Part shown: positions 17,653-33,207 of the stretch, one piece after another
How the letters are laid out: every line of letters starts with the position of its first letter
Position numbering within the stretch: the first letter of the stretch is position 1
Assembly: GCA_011391635.1 (NCBI GenBank)
Contig: JAABQD010000027.1
Span: forward strand, 1 to 40,459
Source of the DNA: Sulfurimonas sp.
Lineage (GTDB): Bacteria; Campylobacterota; Campylobacteria; Campylobacterales; Sulfurimonadaceae
Reading direction: 5' to 3'
DNA length: 40,459 nt
The notes under the pieces: generated by a model
Database searches by the model: none
The model's input: only the letters and a program-made list of their open reading frames with translations
What the model was told of the DNA's origin: nothing
Translations under genes and position numbers: made by a program

Positions 17653-17660
17653 CTAATTAA

Positions 17661-26322
<8,662 letters not shown>

Positions 26323-26421
26323 CTACCTCGCTGGTTTGTTAATTAAGGCTCAATTTATATTGAGTTATCATATCTAGACGTCTCTAGATAGATTTAAGTA
26401 TAGTGCTTATAAACGACATAA

Positions 26422-26465
26422 GGGCACTTTTAGAGTGTGACTCAAATCACACTCTAAAAGCGCCC
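26422..26465 (-). terminator. Large hairpin between rplL and rpoB
   Basis: Arms 26422-26440 and 26447-26465 pair over 19 bases with one mismatch around a CTCAAA loop. It lies about 100 bases upstream of rpoB. A transcriptional attenuator between rplL and rpoB is established in E. coli, and this is the matching position. Confidence 0.65.
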
Positions 26466-26475
26466 AAAATAGTAC

Positions 26476-26502
26476 ATGCAACACAAAAAATCTGTGTTGC
26501 AT
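26476..26502 (-). terminator. Second hairpin after rplL
   Basis: A perfect 10-bp stem, ATGCAACACA (26476-26485) and TGTGTTGCAT (26493-26502), with a 7-base loop that is T-rich on the transcribed minus strand. It starts 14 bases after the rplL stop, just ahead of the larger hairpin at 26422-26465. Confidence 0.6.
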
Positions 26503-26515
26503 AATAAAAGAGAAA

Positions 26516-26884
26516 TTATTTAACTTCTACTTTTGCACCAGCTTCTTCAAGCTCTTTTTTAGCTGCCATAGCAGTTTCTTTATCTACACCATCTTTAATA
26601 ATTGATGGTAAGTTTTCTGTTGCATCTTTAGCTTCTTTAAGACCTAAGCCAGTAAGAGCACGAACAACTTTAATTACATTGATTTTTTTATCACCTGAAT
26701 CAGTGATAACAACAGTAAATTCAGTTTGTTCTTCAGCAACAGGACCTGCTGCTGCAGCACCTGCTACAGCTACTGGTTGAGCAGAAACACCAAATTTTTC
26801 TTCAAACTCTTTTACTAGTACAGACAATTCAAGTACAGAAAGTCCTGATATAAATTCTAATACATCTTCTTTAGTTACAGCCAT
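26516..26884 (-). CDS. rplL: 50S ribosomal protein L7/L12
   Basis: A 122-residue acidic stalk protein that recruits translational GTPases. The N-terminal dimer domain is followed by an Ala/Gly/Pro hinge ([14 protein letters not shown]) and the C-terminal factor-binding domain with [20 protein letters not shown] and [10 protein letters not shown]. It follows rplJ by 85 bases. Several copies per ribosome bind L10, so strong translation is expected. Confidence 0.98.
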   Translation of the reverse strand: MAVTKEDVLEFISGLSVLELSVLVKEFEEKFGVSAQPVAVAGAAAAGPVAEEQTEFTVVITDSGDKKINVIKVVRALTGLGLKEAKDATENLPSIIKDGVDKETAMAAKKELEEAGAKVEVK

Positions 26885-26969
26885 GTTATTTCTCCATTAT
26901 GAAATTTATTTTTTCTGAATTGATTCAGATTATTAAAGTGAAAAATCACTCATTACTTAAGCAAGTAAA

Positions 26970-27452
26970 TTATGCTTCTTGTTCTTTTTTTTGTCTTAAT
27001 GCATCAAGTCCAATTGTAAAACATGTAATTGGTGCCATCCAAGTAGCTGCAAGCATAGCAAGTAGCTCTTCACGACCAGGAAGTTTAGCAAATGCTTCAA
27101 CTTTCGCAGCATCAGCAACCTCACGGTCAATGTATGCAGACTTAATTACAAATTTTTCATTGTCTTTAGCAAAGTCAGATACAATTTTAGAAGTAGCAAT
27201 TGAATCATCGCCCCAAACTAAAATGTTAGTATCTTTTAACTCTACACCACTTAATTCAGCATTATTTAGTGCAATCGTTGCTAAAGTATTTTTAACAACT
27301 TGTACTTTTGCGTCTTTTAATTTTGCTGCTTTTCTTAAAACTTCTAATTTAGTAACAGTCAAACCTTTGTAGTCACAAAATACTACAGTTTGAGCAGTTT
27401 TAAACTCATTAGAAAGAACTTCAATAATTTCAGCTTTTTGTGTTTTTGTCAT
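26970..27452 (-). CDS. rplJ: 50S ribosomal protein L10
   Basis: A 160-residue stalk-base protein that binds 23S rRNA and holds L7/L12 dimers on its C-terminal helix. The N-terminus TKTQKAEIIEVLSNEF and the motif VFCDYKGLTVTKLEVLRK are typical. The strong AAAGGAGA site precedes the ATG. The 169-base gap before it carries an L10-leader-like structure, consistent with feedback control by the L10-L12 complex. Confidence 0.97.
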   Translation of the reverse strand: MTKTQKAEIIEVLSNEFKTAQTVVFCDYKGLTVTKLEVLRKAAKLKDAKVQVVKNTLATIALNNAELSGVELKDTNILVWGDDSIATSKIVSDFAKDNEKFVIKSAYIDREVADAAKVEAFAKLPGREELLAMLAATWMAPITCFTIGLDALRQKKEQEA

Positions 27453-27459
27453 AGATTAT

Positions 27460-27530
27460 CTCCTTTCCAGACAACACTTCAAATAGGAAGATTAAGCTTT
27501 CGCACCTATTATCTTCAGTCCATAAAATGC
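27460..27530 (-). promoter_or_regulatory. L10 leader (autoregulatory mRNA structure) before rplJ
   Basis: On the minus strand GAAGAT-AATAGG pairs with CCTATT and ATCTTC around GTGCGAAAGCTTA. This matches the kind of stem with internal bulge seen in L10 leaders, where L10-L12 binds to repress rplJL. It sits 20-60 bases upstream of rplJ. Identification is by position and hairpin, without a covariance search. Confidence 0.55.
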
Positions 27531-27597
27531 AGTTACTAAAGTATTTTTAAGTAACTTAGCAATATCTTACAAAGATAAAACATTACAAAATTACTTC

Positions 27598-27615
27598 AAT
27601 CCGCAAAAGCGGATT
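27598..27615 (-). terminator. Small hairpin after rplA
   Basis: A 7-bp perfect stem AATCCGC (27598-27604) / GCGGATT (27609-27615) with a 4-base loop, six bases beyond the rplA stop on the minus strand. No long T tract follows, so it may be a processing or attenuation site between rplKA and rplJL. Confidence 0.5.
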
Positions 27616-27621
27616 AAAATA

Positions 27622-28314
27622 TTATCTTATATCCATAAGAGCCATAGCATCTAATTTAAGAGCTGGACTCATAGTTAATGATAATGCAGCATTTTTAATA
27701 TATTTACCTTTAGCGGTTGAAGGCTTATGTTTATTAATAGCTTGTACAAAAGATTTTAAGTTCTCAGCAATTTTATCTGCTTCAAAGCTTACTTTGCCAA
27801 TTCCTGCATGAATATTACCTTTTTTATCTACACGGAAAGTTACCTGACCACCTTTAACATTCTTAACAGCAGTTGCAACATCAGGAGTAACTGTACCTGT
27901 TTTAGGATTAGGCATCAAACCTTTTGGTCCTAAAATACGACCAATTTGACCAACAAGACCCATACAGTCTGGTGCTGCTACAACAACATCAAAATTAAAA
28001 ATCCCATCCTTAATTTGTTGTACTAAATCATCTGTTCCAACAATATCAGCACCAGCTGCTTTTGCTTCATCTGCTTTTACACCTTTTGCGAAAACAGCCA
28101 CTCTAACAGTCTTACCAGTACCATGTGGAAGAACAACAGCACCACGAATCATTTGATCCGCATGTCTTGGATCTACATTTAAATTAAGTGCGATTTCAAC
28201 AGTTTCATCAAATTTTGCACTTTTTAAATCTCTTACTACCGAAGAAGCTTCTTCAACACTATATACTTTTGTTGTATCAATTTTCTCAATTAATTGCTTG
28301 TATCTTTTACTCAT
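27622..28314 (-). CDS. rplA: 50S ribosomal protein L1
   Basis: A 230-residue protein of the L1 stalk that helps release deacylated tRNA from the E site. Landmarks are [38 protein letters not shown] and [17 protein letters not shown]. The start is set at the ATG giving MSKRYKQL, with GGAG nine bases upstream; a further in-frame ATG five codons earlier lies on top of that site. It follows rplK by 67 bases. In E. coli L1 represses rplKA; no site is shown here. Confidence 0.97.
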   Translation of the reverse strand: MSKRYKQLIEKIDTTKVYSVEEASSVVRDLKSAKFDETVEIALNLNVDPRHADQMIRGAVVLPHGTGKTVRVAVFAKGVKADEAKAAGADIVGTDDLVQQIKDGIFNFDVVVAAPDCMGLVGQIGRILGPKGLMPNPKTGTVTPDVATAVKNVKGGQVTFRVDKKGNIHAGIGKVSFEADKIAENLKSFVQAINKHKPSTAKGKYIKNAALSLTMSPALKLDAMALMDIR

Positions 28315-28381
28315 TTTCAAATTCTCCATATAAATTCTGCCACAAAATTTTAAATCACTGTGGTCGATGATTTAGTAAAAA

Positions 28382-28807
28382 TTAATCTACGATTTGAATA
28401 CCAATTGAACGAGCTGAACCAGCTATTGTGTTAGCTGCCATTTCTTTGTCAGTTGTATTTAAGTCTTCGATTTTTCTTTCAACAACTTCCATTAATTGAG
28501 CACGAGTGATTTTTCCAATAATATTTTTAAGTGGATTATCAGTACCTTTTTTCAATCCTGCTGCATGCATTAATAGAGCTGAAGCTGGTGGTTGTTTTGT
28601 AATAAATGAAAAACTTTTATCACTATAAACTGTAATAACAACAGGGACTTTAAATCCCATTTTATCTTTTGTTTTTTCATTGAATGCTTTACAGAATTCC
28701 ATAATATTCACACCACGCTGACCAAGTGCTGGTCCAACTGGTGGTGCAGGTGTTGCTGCACCAGCATTAATCTGTAGCTTAATATAGCCCGTAACTTTTT
28801 TTGCCAT
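28382..28807 (-). CDS. rplK: 50S ribosomal protein L11
   Basis: A 141-residue protein of the GTPase-associated centre, needed for RelA-dependent sensing of uncharged tRNA. Conserved parts are [32 protein letters not shown] and [14 protein letters not shown]; length matches the family. It follows nusG by 19 bases. Confidence 0.98.
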   Translation of the reverse strand: MAKKVTGYIKLQINAGAATPAPPVGPALGQRGVNIMEFCKAFNEKTKDKMGFKVPVVITVYSDKSFSFITKQPPASALLMHAAGLKKGTDNPLKNIIGKITRAQLMEVVERKIEDLNTTDKEMAANTIAGSARSIGIQIVD

Positions 28808-28826
28808 TTTGATTCCTTTTGTTTGA

Positions 28827-29354
28827 TTAAATTATTTTTTCTACTTGATTATATGAAATATCAACAGGTGTTGCTCTACCAAATATCGAAACATTTAATT
28901 TAAGCGTACCGTGTTCTAAATCATATTCATCAACTGTTGCTGTAAAGTTTGCAAATGGTCCATCTGTGATACGAACCATTTCACCGCTATCAAAAAAGAC
29001 TTTTGGTTTTGGTGCTGCACGATTATTTACTCTATCTAAGATCACATTAATATCATGTTCACTCAGTGGCGTTGGAGTGTTTGCCTCTCCAATAAAACCA
29101 GATACTTTTGGTAATGACTGAATTAAATGCTGAATTTCAGTATTTAAGTCTATTTTCGCAAATACATATCCTGAGTAAAGAGAACGCTCAGTTATCTTTT
29201 TTTTACCATCTTTTACTTCTATTACATCTTCTGTTGGAACAATAACTTCTTCTATAAAATCTTGCAACCCCATCTCTTCTATCATATTTAAGATAGCTAA
29301 ACGAATTGTTCTTTCGTTCCCATAGGTTTGAATAGAGTACCATTGATGTGCCAT
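28827..29354 (-). CDS. nusG: Transcription elongation/termination factor NusG
   Basis: A 175-residue protein that binds the polymerase clamp and couples transcription to ribosomes or Rho. The N-terminal NGN domain starts [14 protein letters not shown] and contains [11 protein letters not shown]. The C-terminal KOW domain is [20 protein letters not shown]. The gene starts nine bases after the secE stop and precedes rplK, the usual secE-nusG-rplK order. Confidence 0.97.
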   Translation of the reverse strand: MAHQWYSIQTYGNERTIRLAILNMIEEMGLQDFIEEVIVPTEDVIEVKDGKKKITERSLYSGYVFAKIDLNTEIQHLIQSLPKVSGFIGEANTPTPLSEHDINVILDRVNNRAAPKPKVFFDSGEMVRITDGPFANFTATVDEYDLEHGTLKLNVSIFGRATPVDISYNQVEKII

Positions 29355-29363
29355 ATAAACTCC

Positions 29364-29543
29364 TTAACCTAAAATTAATGATATAACTGATGACATTAAC
29401 AAATCAACAAGTGCTAAAAATGCAGCTACTGCAGTTACTACAATAATAACAGCGATATAAGCCTGTTTCACTTGCCCTTTTGTAGGGAAAATTACTTTAG
29501 CTAATTCTGCTTTCGCATTTCTAAAATGTGTATTTAAATTCAT
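29364..29543 (-). CDS. secE: Preprotein translocase subunit SecE
   Basis: A 59-residue single-helix membrane protein of the SecYEG translocon. The cytosolic part reads RNAKAELAKVIFPTKGQVKQ, matching the SecE signature, and a single hydrophobic helix (IAVIIVVTAVAAFLALVDLL) follows. Short, one-helix SecE is the common bacterial form. It sits directly before nusG, as in most bacteria. Its start is the ATG at 29543. Confidence 0.93.
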   Translation of the reverse strand: MNLNTHFRNAKAELAKVIFPTKGQVKQAYIAVIIVVTAVAAFLALVDLLMSSVISLILG

Positions 29544-29611
29544 AATTACTTTCCCAAAAAATCTTCATTAATTACAAATAAAGCTCTAAAGCTTTACTAA
29601 TAACTAATGTG

Positions 29612-29688
29612 TGGCAGGCGTGGAGAGACTCGAACTCCCATCACCCGGATTTGGAATCCGGTGCTCTAACCATTGGAGCTACACGCCT
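29612..29688 (-). tRNA. tRNA-Trp (CCA anticodon)
   Basis: On the minus strand a full cloverleaf is visible. The acceptor stem AGGCGTG pairs with CACGCCT; the anticodon stem CCGGA/TCCGG surrounds a loop with CCA; the T arm contains TTCGAGT; the 3' CCA is encoded. It is transcribed between rpmG and secE, a common position for tRNA-Trp. Confidence 0.95.
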
Positions 29689-29742
29689 ACATTCATTTGA
29701 TAGAAAGTTTAGCTAAAAAGCTTAAACTTTCTTACAACTTTA

Positions 29743-29895
29743 TTATAATTTCATCTCTTTATGAACAGTATGCTCACGACAAAATTTACAATATTTTCTT
29801 ACTGAAAATTTTTCAGTATGAGTTTTTTTATTTTTACTAGTGTGATAGTTACGACGAGTACACTTTTCACATCCTAGGTGTATTGTTTCACGCAT
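29743..29895 (-). CDS. rpmG: 50S ribosomal protein L33
   Basis: A 50-residue ribosomal protein beginning MRETIHLGCEKCTRRNYHTS and ending HTVHKEMKL. Cysteine pairs CEKC and CKFC give a zinc-binding (C+) version. It has two adjacent ATGs; the second, at 29895, is seven bases from AAAGG and gives the usual length. It lies between tuf and tRNA-Trp, typical of Campylobacterota. Confidence 0.93.
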   Translation of the reverse strand: MRETIHLGCEKCTRRNYHTSKNKKTHTEKFSVRKYCKFCREHTVHKEMKL

Positions 29896-29912
29896 CATTT
29901 AACCTTTAGTTG

Positions 29913-29935
29913 GTAATTCGGAAAATCCGAATTAC
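29913..29935 (-). terminator. Hairpin overlapping the tuf stop codon
   Basis: Arms GTAATTCGGA (29913-29922) and TCCGAATTAC (29926-29935) form a perfect 10-bp stem with a 3-base loop. The stem covers the tuf stop codon and ends 15 bases before the first rpmG ATG. It may attenuate readthrough or stabilise the tuf message. Confidence 0.5.
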
Positions 29936-31131
29936 GCAAGAATCTCAGCTACAACACCAGCACCAACAGTTCTTCCACCCTCACGGATAGCGAACTTAGT
30001 ACCTTTTTCCATAGCAATTGGGTGAATTAATTCAGCAGTTATACTTACATTATCACCTGGCATAACCATCTCAGTACCTTCTGGTAAAGTGATTGCACCT
30101 GTTACATCCGTTGTACGAACATAGAATTGTGGACGGTAACCATTAAAGAATGGAGTATGACGACCACCCTCATCTTTACTTAATACATAAATTTCAGCTG
30201 TAAATTTAGTATGTGGAGTAATAGTTTTTGGTTTACAAAGAACTTGACCACGCTCAACAGCTTCTTTAGCAATACCACGAACTAGAAGTCCACAGTTATC
30301 ACCAGCAACACCTTGATCCATTTCTTTACGGAACATTTCTATACCTGTTACAGTAGTAGTTTGCGTATCTCTAATACCAACGATTTCGATAGACTCACCA
30401 ATTTTTACTGTACCACGCTCAATACGACCTGTTACAACTGTACCACGACCTGAGATTGAGAAAACATCTTCAACTGGCATCAAGAAATCTTTATCAGTTT
30501 CACGAGTTGGTTCTGGGATATATTCATCTACAGTTTTCATAAGTTTTTGAATTTTAGCTGACCACTCACCTAAAGTACCTGATTTAGCTTCTTCAAGAGC
30601 TTTAAGAGCTGAACCAGCTGTAATTGGAGTATCATCACCTGGGAAATCATATTGATCTAGAAGTTCACGAATTTCCATCTCAACTAATTCTAATAACTCT
30701 TCATCATCAACCATATCTTCCTTGTTCATGAAAACAACTAGGTATGGAACACCAACTTGTTTAGAAAGAAGGATATGCTCACGAGTTTGTGGCATTGGAC
30801 CATCAGCTGCAGAAACAACTAAAATAGCACCATCCATTTGAGCAGCACCTGTAATCATGTTTTTAACATAATCCGCGTGACCTGGACAGTCTACGTGTGC
30901 ATAGTGACGAGCATCTGTTTCGTACTCAACATGTGAAGTAGAAATTGTGATACCACGCTCTCTCTCTTCAGGAGCATTATCGATTGCATCATAATCCATC
31001 ATTTTTGCACCATTAGTTACTGCAAGTACTGCTGTAATAGCTGCTGTTAGAGTAGTTTTACCATGGTCAACGTGACCAATTGTTCCAATATTTACGTGCG
31101 GTTTATTACGCAGAAACTTTTCTTTTGCCAT
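29932..31131 (-). CDS. tuf: Elongation factor Tu
   Basis: A 399-residue GTPase that delivers aminoacyl-tRNA to the ribosome. The motifs are [10 protein letters not shown] (G1), [12 protein letters not shown] (G2), [21 protein letters not shown] (G3; only part quoted is diagnostic DCPGHADY) and [11 protein letters not shown] (G4). The ATG at 31131 ([14 protein letters not shown]) has a strong GGAGGA site; a longer in-frame start is not credible. It is the only tuf in the window and lies between a tRNA cluster and rpmG, as tufB does in E. coli. Confidence 0.98.
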   Translation of the reverse strand: MAKEKFLRNKPHVNIGTIGHVDHGKTTLTAAITAVLAVTNGAKMMDYDAIDNAPEERERGITISTSHVEYETDARHYAHVDCPGHADYVKNMITGAAQMDGAILVVSAADGPMPQTREHILLSKQVGVPYLVVFMNKEDMVDDEELLELVEMEIRELLDQYDFPGDDTPITAGSALKALEEAKSGTLGEWSAKIQKLMKTVDEYIPEPTRETDKDFLMPVEDVFSISGRGTVVTGRIERGTVKIGESIEIVGIRDTQTTTVTGIEMFRKEMDQGVAGDNCGLLVRGIAKEAVERGQVLCKPKTITPHTKFTAEIYVLSKDEGGRHTPFFNGYRPQFYVRTTDVTGAITLPEGTEMVMPGDNVSITAELIHPIAMEKGTKFAIREGGRTVGAGVVAEILA

Positions 31132-31216
31132 TGTGTCCTCCGACTTTATTTGTGAATTGAAATGGAATTGTATCCAAAAATCATTCAATTATTGCTTAAT
31201 TATAAATATATTTTGA

Positions 31217-31291
<75 letters not shown>

Positions 31292-31392
31292 AAACAGTAG
31301 TATATACAACAAGCAATAATTGAATAATTCTTATACAAATGATATTAGTAATGGGTGTAGATAATTATAAAAATTCTATAACTATGTATGAA

Positions 31393-31403
31393 GACATGTG
31401 GAA
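31393..31403 (+). repeat. Near-match to the motif among the tRNA genes
   Basis: GACATGTGGAA matches 10 of 11 bases, in the gap between tRNA-Gly and tRNA-Thr(GGT). It is the only near-match in the 18-kb region without exact copies. Confidence 0.5.
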
Positions 31404-31430
31404 ATTGTACTTCAGCTTCCAGAATTTCGA

Positions 31431-31507
31431 TGGAGCGGGTGAAGGGACTCGAACCCTCGACCCTCAGCTTGGAAGGCTGACGCTCTAGCCAACTGAGCTA
31501 CGCCCGC
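31431..31507 (-). tRNA. tRNA-Gly (TCC anticodon)
   Basis: On the minus strand GCGGGCG starts the acceptor stem and the 3' end is encoded CCA. The anticodon stem TCAGC/GCTGA encloses CTTCCAA with TCC. The D arm AGCTCAGTTGG and T arm GGTTCGAGTCC are standard. Confidence 0.95.
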
Positions 31508-31520
31508 ATGTGCCATCGAA

Positions 31521-31605
31521 TGGTGGTGAGAAGAGGAGTCGAACCTCTGAACCCGTAGGGAGCGGATTTACAGTCCGCCGTCGTTGGCCACTTGACTATC
31601 TCACC
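31521..31605 (-). tRNA. tRNA-Tyr (GTA anticodon)
   Basis: An 85-base class II tRNA with a long variable arm (CTCCCTACGGGTT region). The acceptor GGTGAGA pairs with TCTCACC, discriminator A, and CCA is encoded. The anticodon loop CTGTAAA gives GTA. Confidence 0.95.
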
Positions 31606-31668
31606 AATTTACACTATAAAAATGTTTATTAATCTGGTCTAACACTGTTTCTAATATTCAAAATTCAA

Positions 31669-31745
31669 TGGTGCCGACACGAGGATTCGAACCCCGGGCC
31701 TGCTGATTACAAATCAGCTGCTCTAGCCAACTGAGCTATGTCGGC
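31669..31745 (-). tRNA. tRNA-Thr (TGT anticodon)
   Basis: The first gene of the minus-strand tRNA cluster. The acceptor GCCGACA pairs with TGTCGGC, discriminator A, encoded CCA. The anticodon stem GCTGA/TCAGC holds TTTGTAA with TGT. The order Thr-Tyr-Gly-Thr-tuf matches E. coli thrU-tyrU-glyT-thrT-tufB. Confidence 0.95.
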
Positions 31746-31762
31746 ATCGAATTTGAGCCAGA

Positions 31763-31791
31763 ATTATAGTAAAACAAATTATGAATGTCAA
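31763..31791 (-). promoter_or_regulatory. Consensus sigma-70 promoter of the tRNA-tuf superoperon
   Basis: On the minus strand TTGACA (31791-31786) and TATAAT (31768-31763) are both perfect and separated by exactly 17 bases. The expected start site falls about 10 bases before tRNA-Thr(TGT). It should be a very strong promoter, which fits a tRNA and EF-Tu transcript. Confidence 0.85.
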
Positions 31792-31980
31792 GTATTTTTG
31801 TTTAAAATGTACATTTTTGTTTTAATTTATATTCAGAGCCCCTATTTTAGCTTCTTTTATAACTTTGTATACAAATATTTCATCGCTCTTATTGTTATTC
31901 AGTGCTTCTAAAGTTTAATAGATTTATACTTGAGCAAAGCAAGTAATATGAGTATGCTTAATTTTGTTAAGGGGTGAATT
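31792..31980. other. Divergent intergenic region upstream of hydA
   Basis: A 189-base AT-rich gap between the tRNA superoperon promoter and hydA. It holds a direct repeat ATTTTTGTTT (31794-31803 and 31813-31822) and an inverted repeat TACTTG-N7-CAAGTA (31927-31945) about 35 bases before hydA, a possible regulator site. A good AAGGGG ribosome binding site precedes the hydA ATG. I see no clear consensus promoter for hydA. Confidence 0.4.
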
Positions 31981-33207
31981 ATGGTTGAAAGAAGAGAAGC
32001 TCTTGCGAAAATGTTTAGTGCCAAGGGCGTAAAAGTGGATACAAACCGCGGTGAAGAGTATTATGACTCTTTAATGAAAACAATGACAAAAAGGCTTGAT
32101 GAGCTTGAAAAGTCTCCAGCAGCTTCAAGAGCTTCAATTCAAAATCTTCTCGAATCTGAGGGTGTAACCCGAAGAGATTTCATGAAGTGGGCAAGTGCTA
32201 CATGTGCTGCTTTGATGTTACCATCAAGCTTCACTCCTTTAATCGCTCAAGCTGCAGAGCTTATGAACAGAGTTCCTATAATTTGGCTTGAACTTCAAGA
32301 TTGTGCAGGAAATTCCGAAGCAATTTTAAGAAGTGATGCACCTACAATTGACGAACTTCTTCTAGAAATTATCTCTCTTGAATTTCACGAAACGCTTATG
32401 GTGGCAGCTGGGCACCAAGCAGAGGGACAACTTGCAAATGCAATGGAAACTTTTAAGGGCAAATACCTTTGTGTTGTTGAAGGCTCCATTCCTATGGGTG
32501 CAGGAAAAGAGTGGTGTACGGTTGGTGCAAAGGGTGAGACTTTTGAAGAGCATCTTAGACATGTAGCAAAAGATGCAGCGGCTCTTGTAGCTGTTGGAAC
32601 ATGTGCTACTTTTGGAGGTGTTCCAGCTGCTTCACCCAATCCAACGGGTGCAGTGGGCGTTCAAGATGTTATTACAGGCAAGCCGATTATTAATATTCCC
32701 GCTTGTCCTGCAAATCCGGCAAATATTACGGGTACGATTTTACATTTTGTTCTCACGGGTCAAGTTCCAGAACTCGACCATCTGAACCGTCCTAAATTTG
32801 ACTTTGGATACCGTATTCACGACAACTGCGAAAGACGTGCACACTTTGACGCGGGTGAGTTTGTAGAAGAGTGGGGCGATAAAGGGGCACAAAATAACTT
32901 CTGTCTCTACAAAATGGGATGTAAAGGTCCAATGACATTTAATAACTGCTCGATTGTACGCTACAACGAGGGTGTGAATTGGCCTATCGGTGCGGGACAT
33001 GGCTGTATCGGATGTAGTGAACCTCAGTTTTGGGACAAGTATGCACAAGAGCGTCCAATGGCAGATACACACTTCAAAGCTCCAACTGGCGGAGTGGAAA
33101 AATCTGTAGATGAATTTGGTCTAGGCTTATTAACAGCCGCAGGTATCGGTATAGGAATTCATGCGGTTTCAAGCATAATAGCAGGAAAAAAAGAGGGAGA
33201 TGAATAA
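31981..33207 (+). CDS. hydA: [NiFe] uptake hydrogenase small subunit, Tat-exported
   Basis: A 408-residue iron-sulfur subunit of a membrane-bound, periplasm-facing group 1 hydrogenase. A long N-terminal extension (about 62 residues) precedes the Tat motif TRRDFMKWAS (R64-R65). Distal cluster ligands are H280, C283, C308 and C314; medial [3Fe-4S] ligands are C323, C342 and C345. The proximal site has C108, C208 and C242, but the expected second Cys of the CxxC motif is Asn111 (DCAGNSEA). A C-terminal membrane helix (LLTAAGIGIGIHAVSSII) anchors it to the cytochrome. It is first in hydA-hydB-hydC, and its stop overlaps the hydB start by one base. No motif copy lies in it. Confidence 0.93.
   Translation: MVERREALAKMFSAKGVKVDTNRGEEYYDSLMKTMTKRLDELEKSPAASRASIQNLLESEGVTRRDFMKWASATCAALMLPSSFTPLIAQAAELMNRVPIIWLELQDCAGNSEAILRSDAPTIDELLLEIISLEFHETLMVAAGHQAEGQLANAMETFKGKYLCVVEGSIPMGAGKEWCTVGAKGETFEEHLRHVAKDAAALVAVGTCATFGGVPAASPNPTGAVGVQDVITGKPIINIPACPANPANITGTILHFVLTGQVPELDHLNRPKFDFGYRIHDNCERRAHFDAGEFVEEWGDKGAQNNFCLYKMGCKGPMTFNNCSIVRYNEGVNWPIGAGHGCIGCSEPQFWDKYAQERPMADTHFKAPTGGVEKSVDEFGLGLLTAAGIGIGIHAVSSIIAGKKEGDE

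Noticed and set aside
28091..28100. CCATGTGGAA in rplA as a motif copy
   Set aside because: Two mismatches at the 5' end relative to the 11-mer; not counted.
29932..31188. N-terminal extension of tuf beyond 31131
   Set aside because: The additional residues are not seen in EF-Tu, and a strong GGAGGA site precedes the ATG at 31131.
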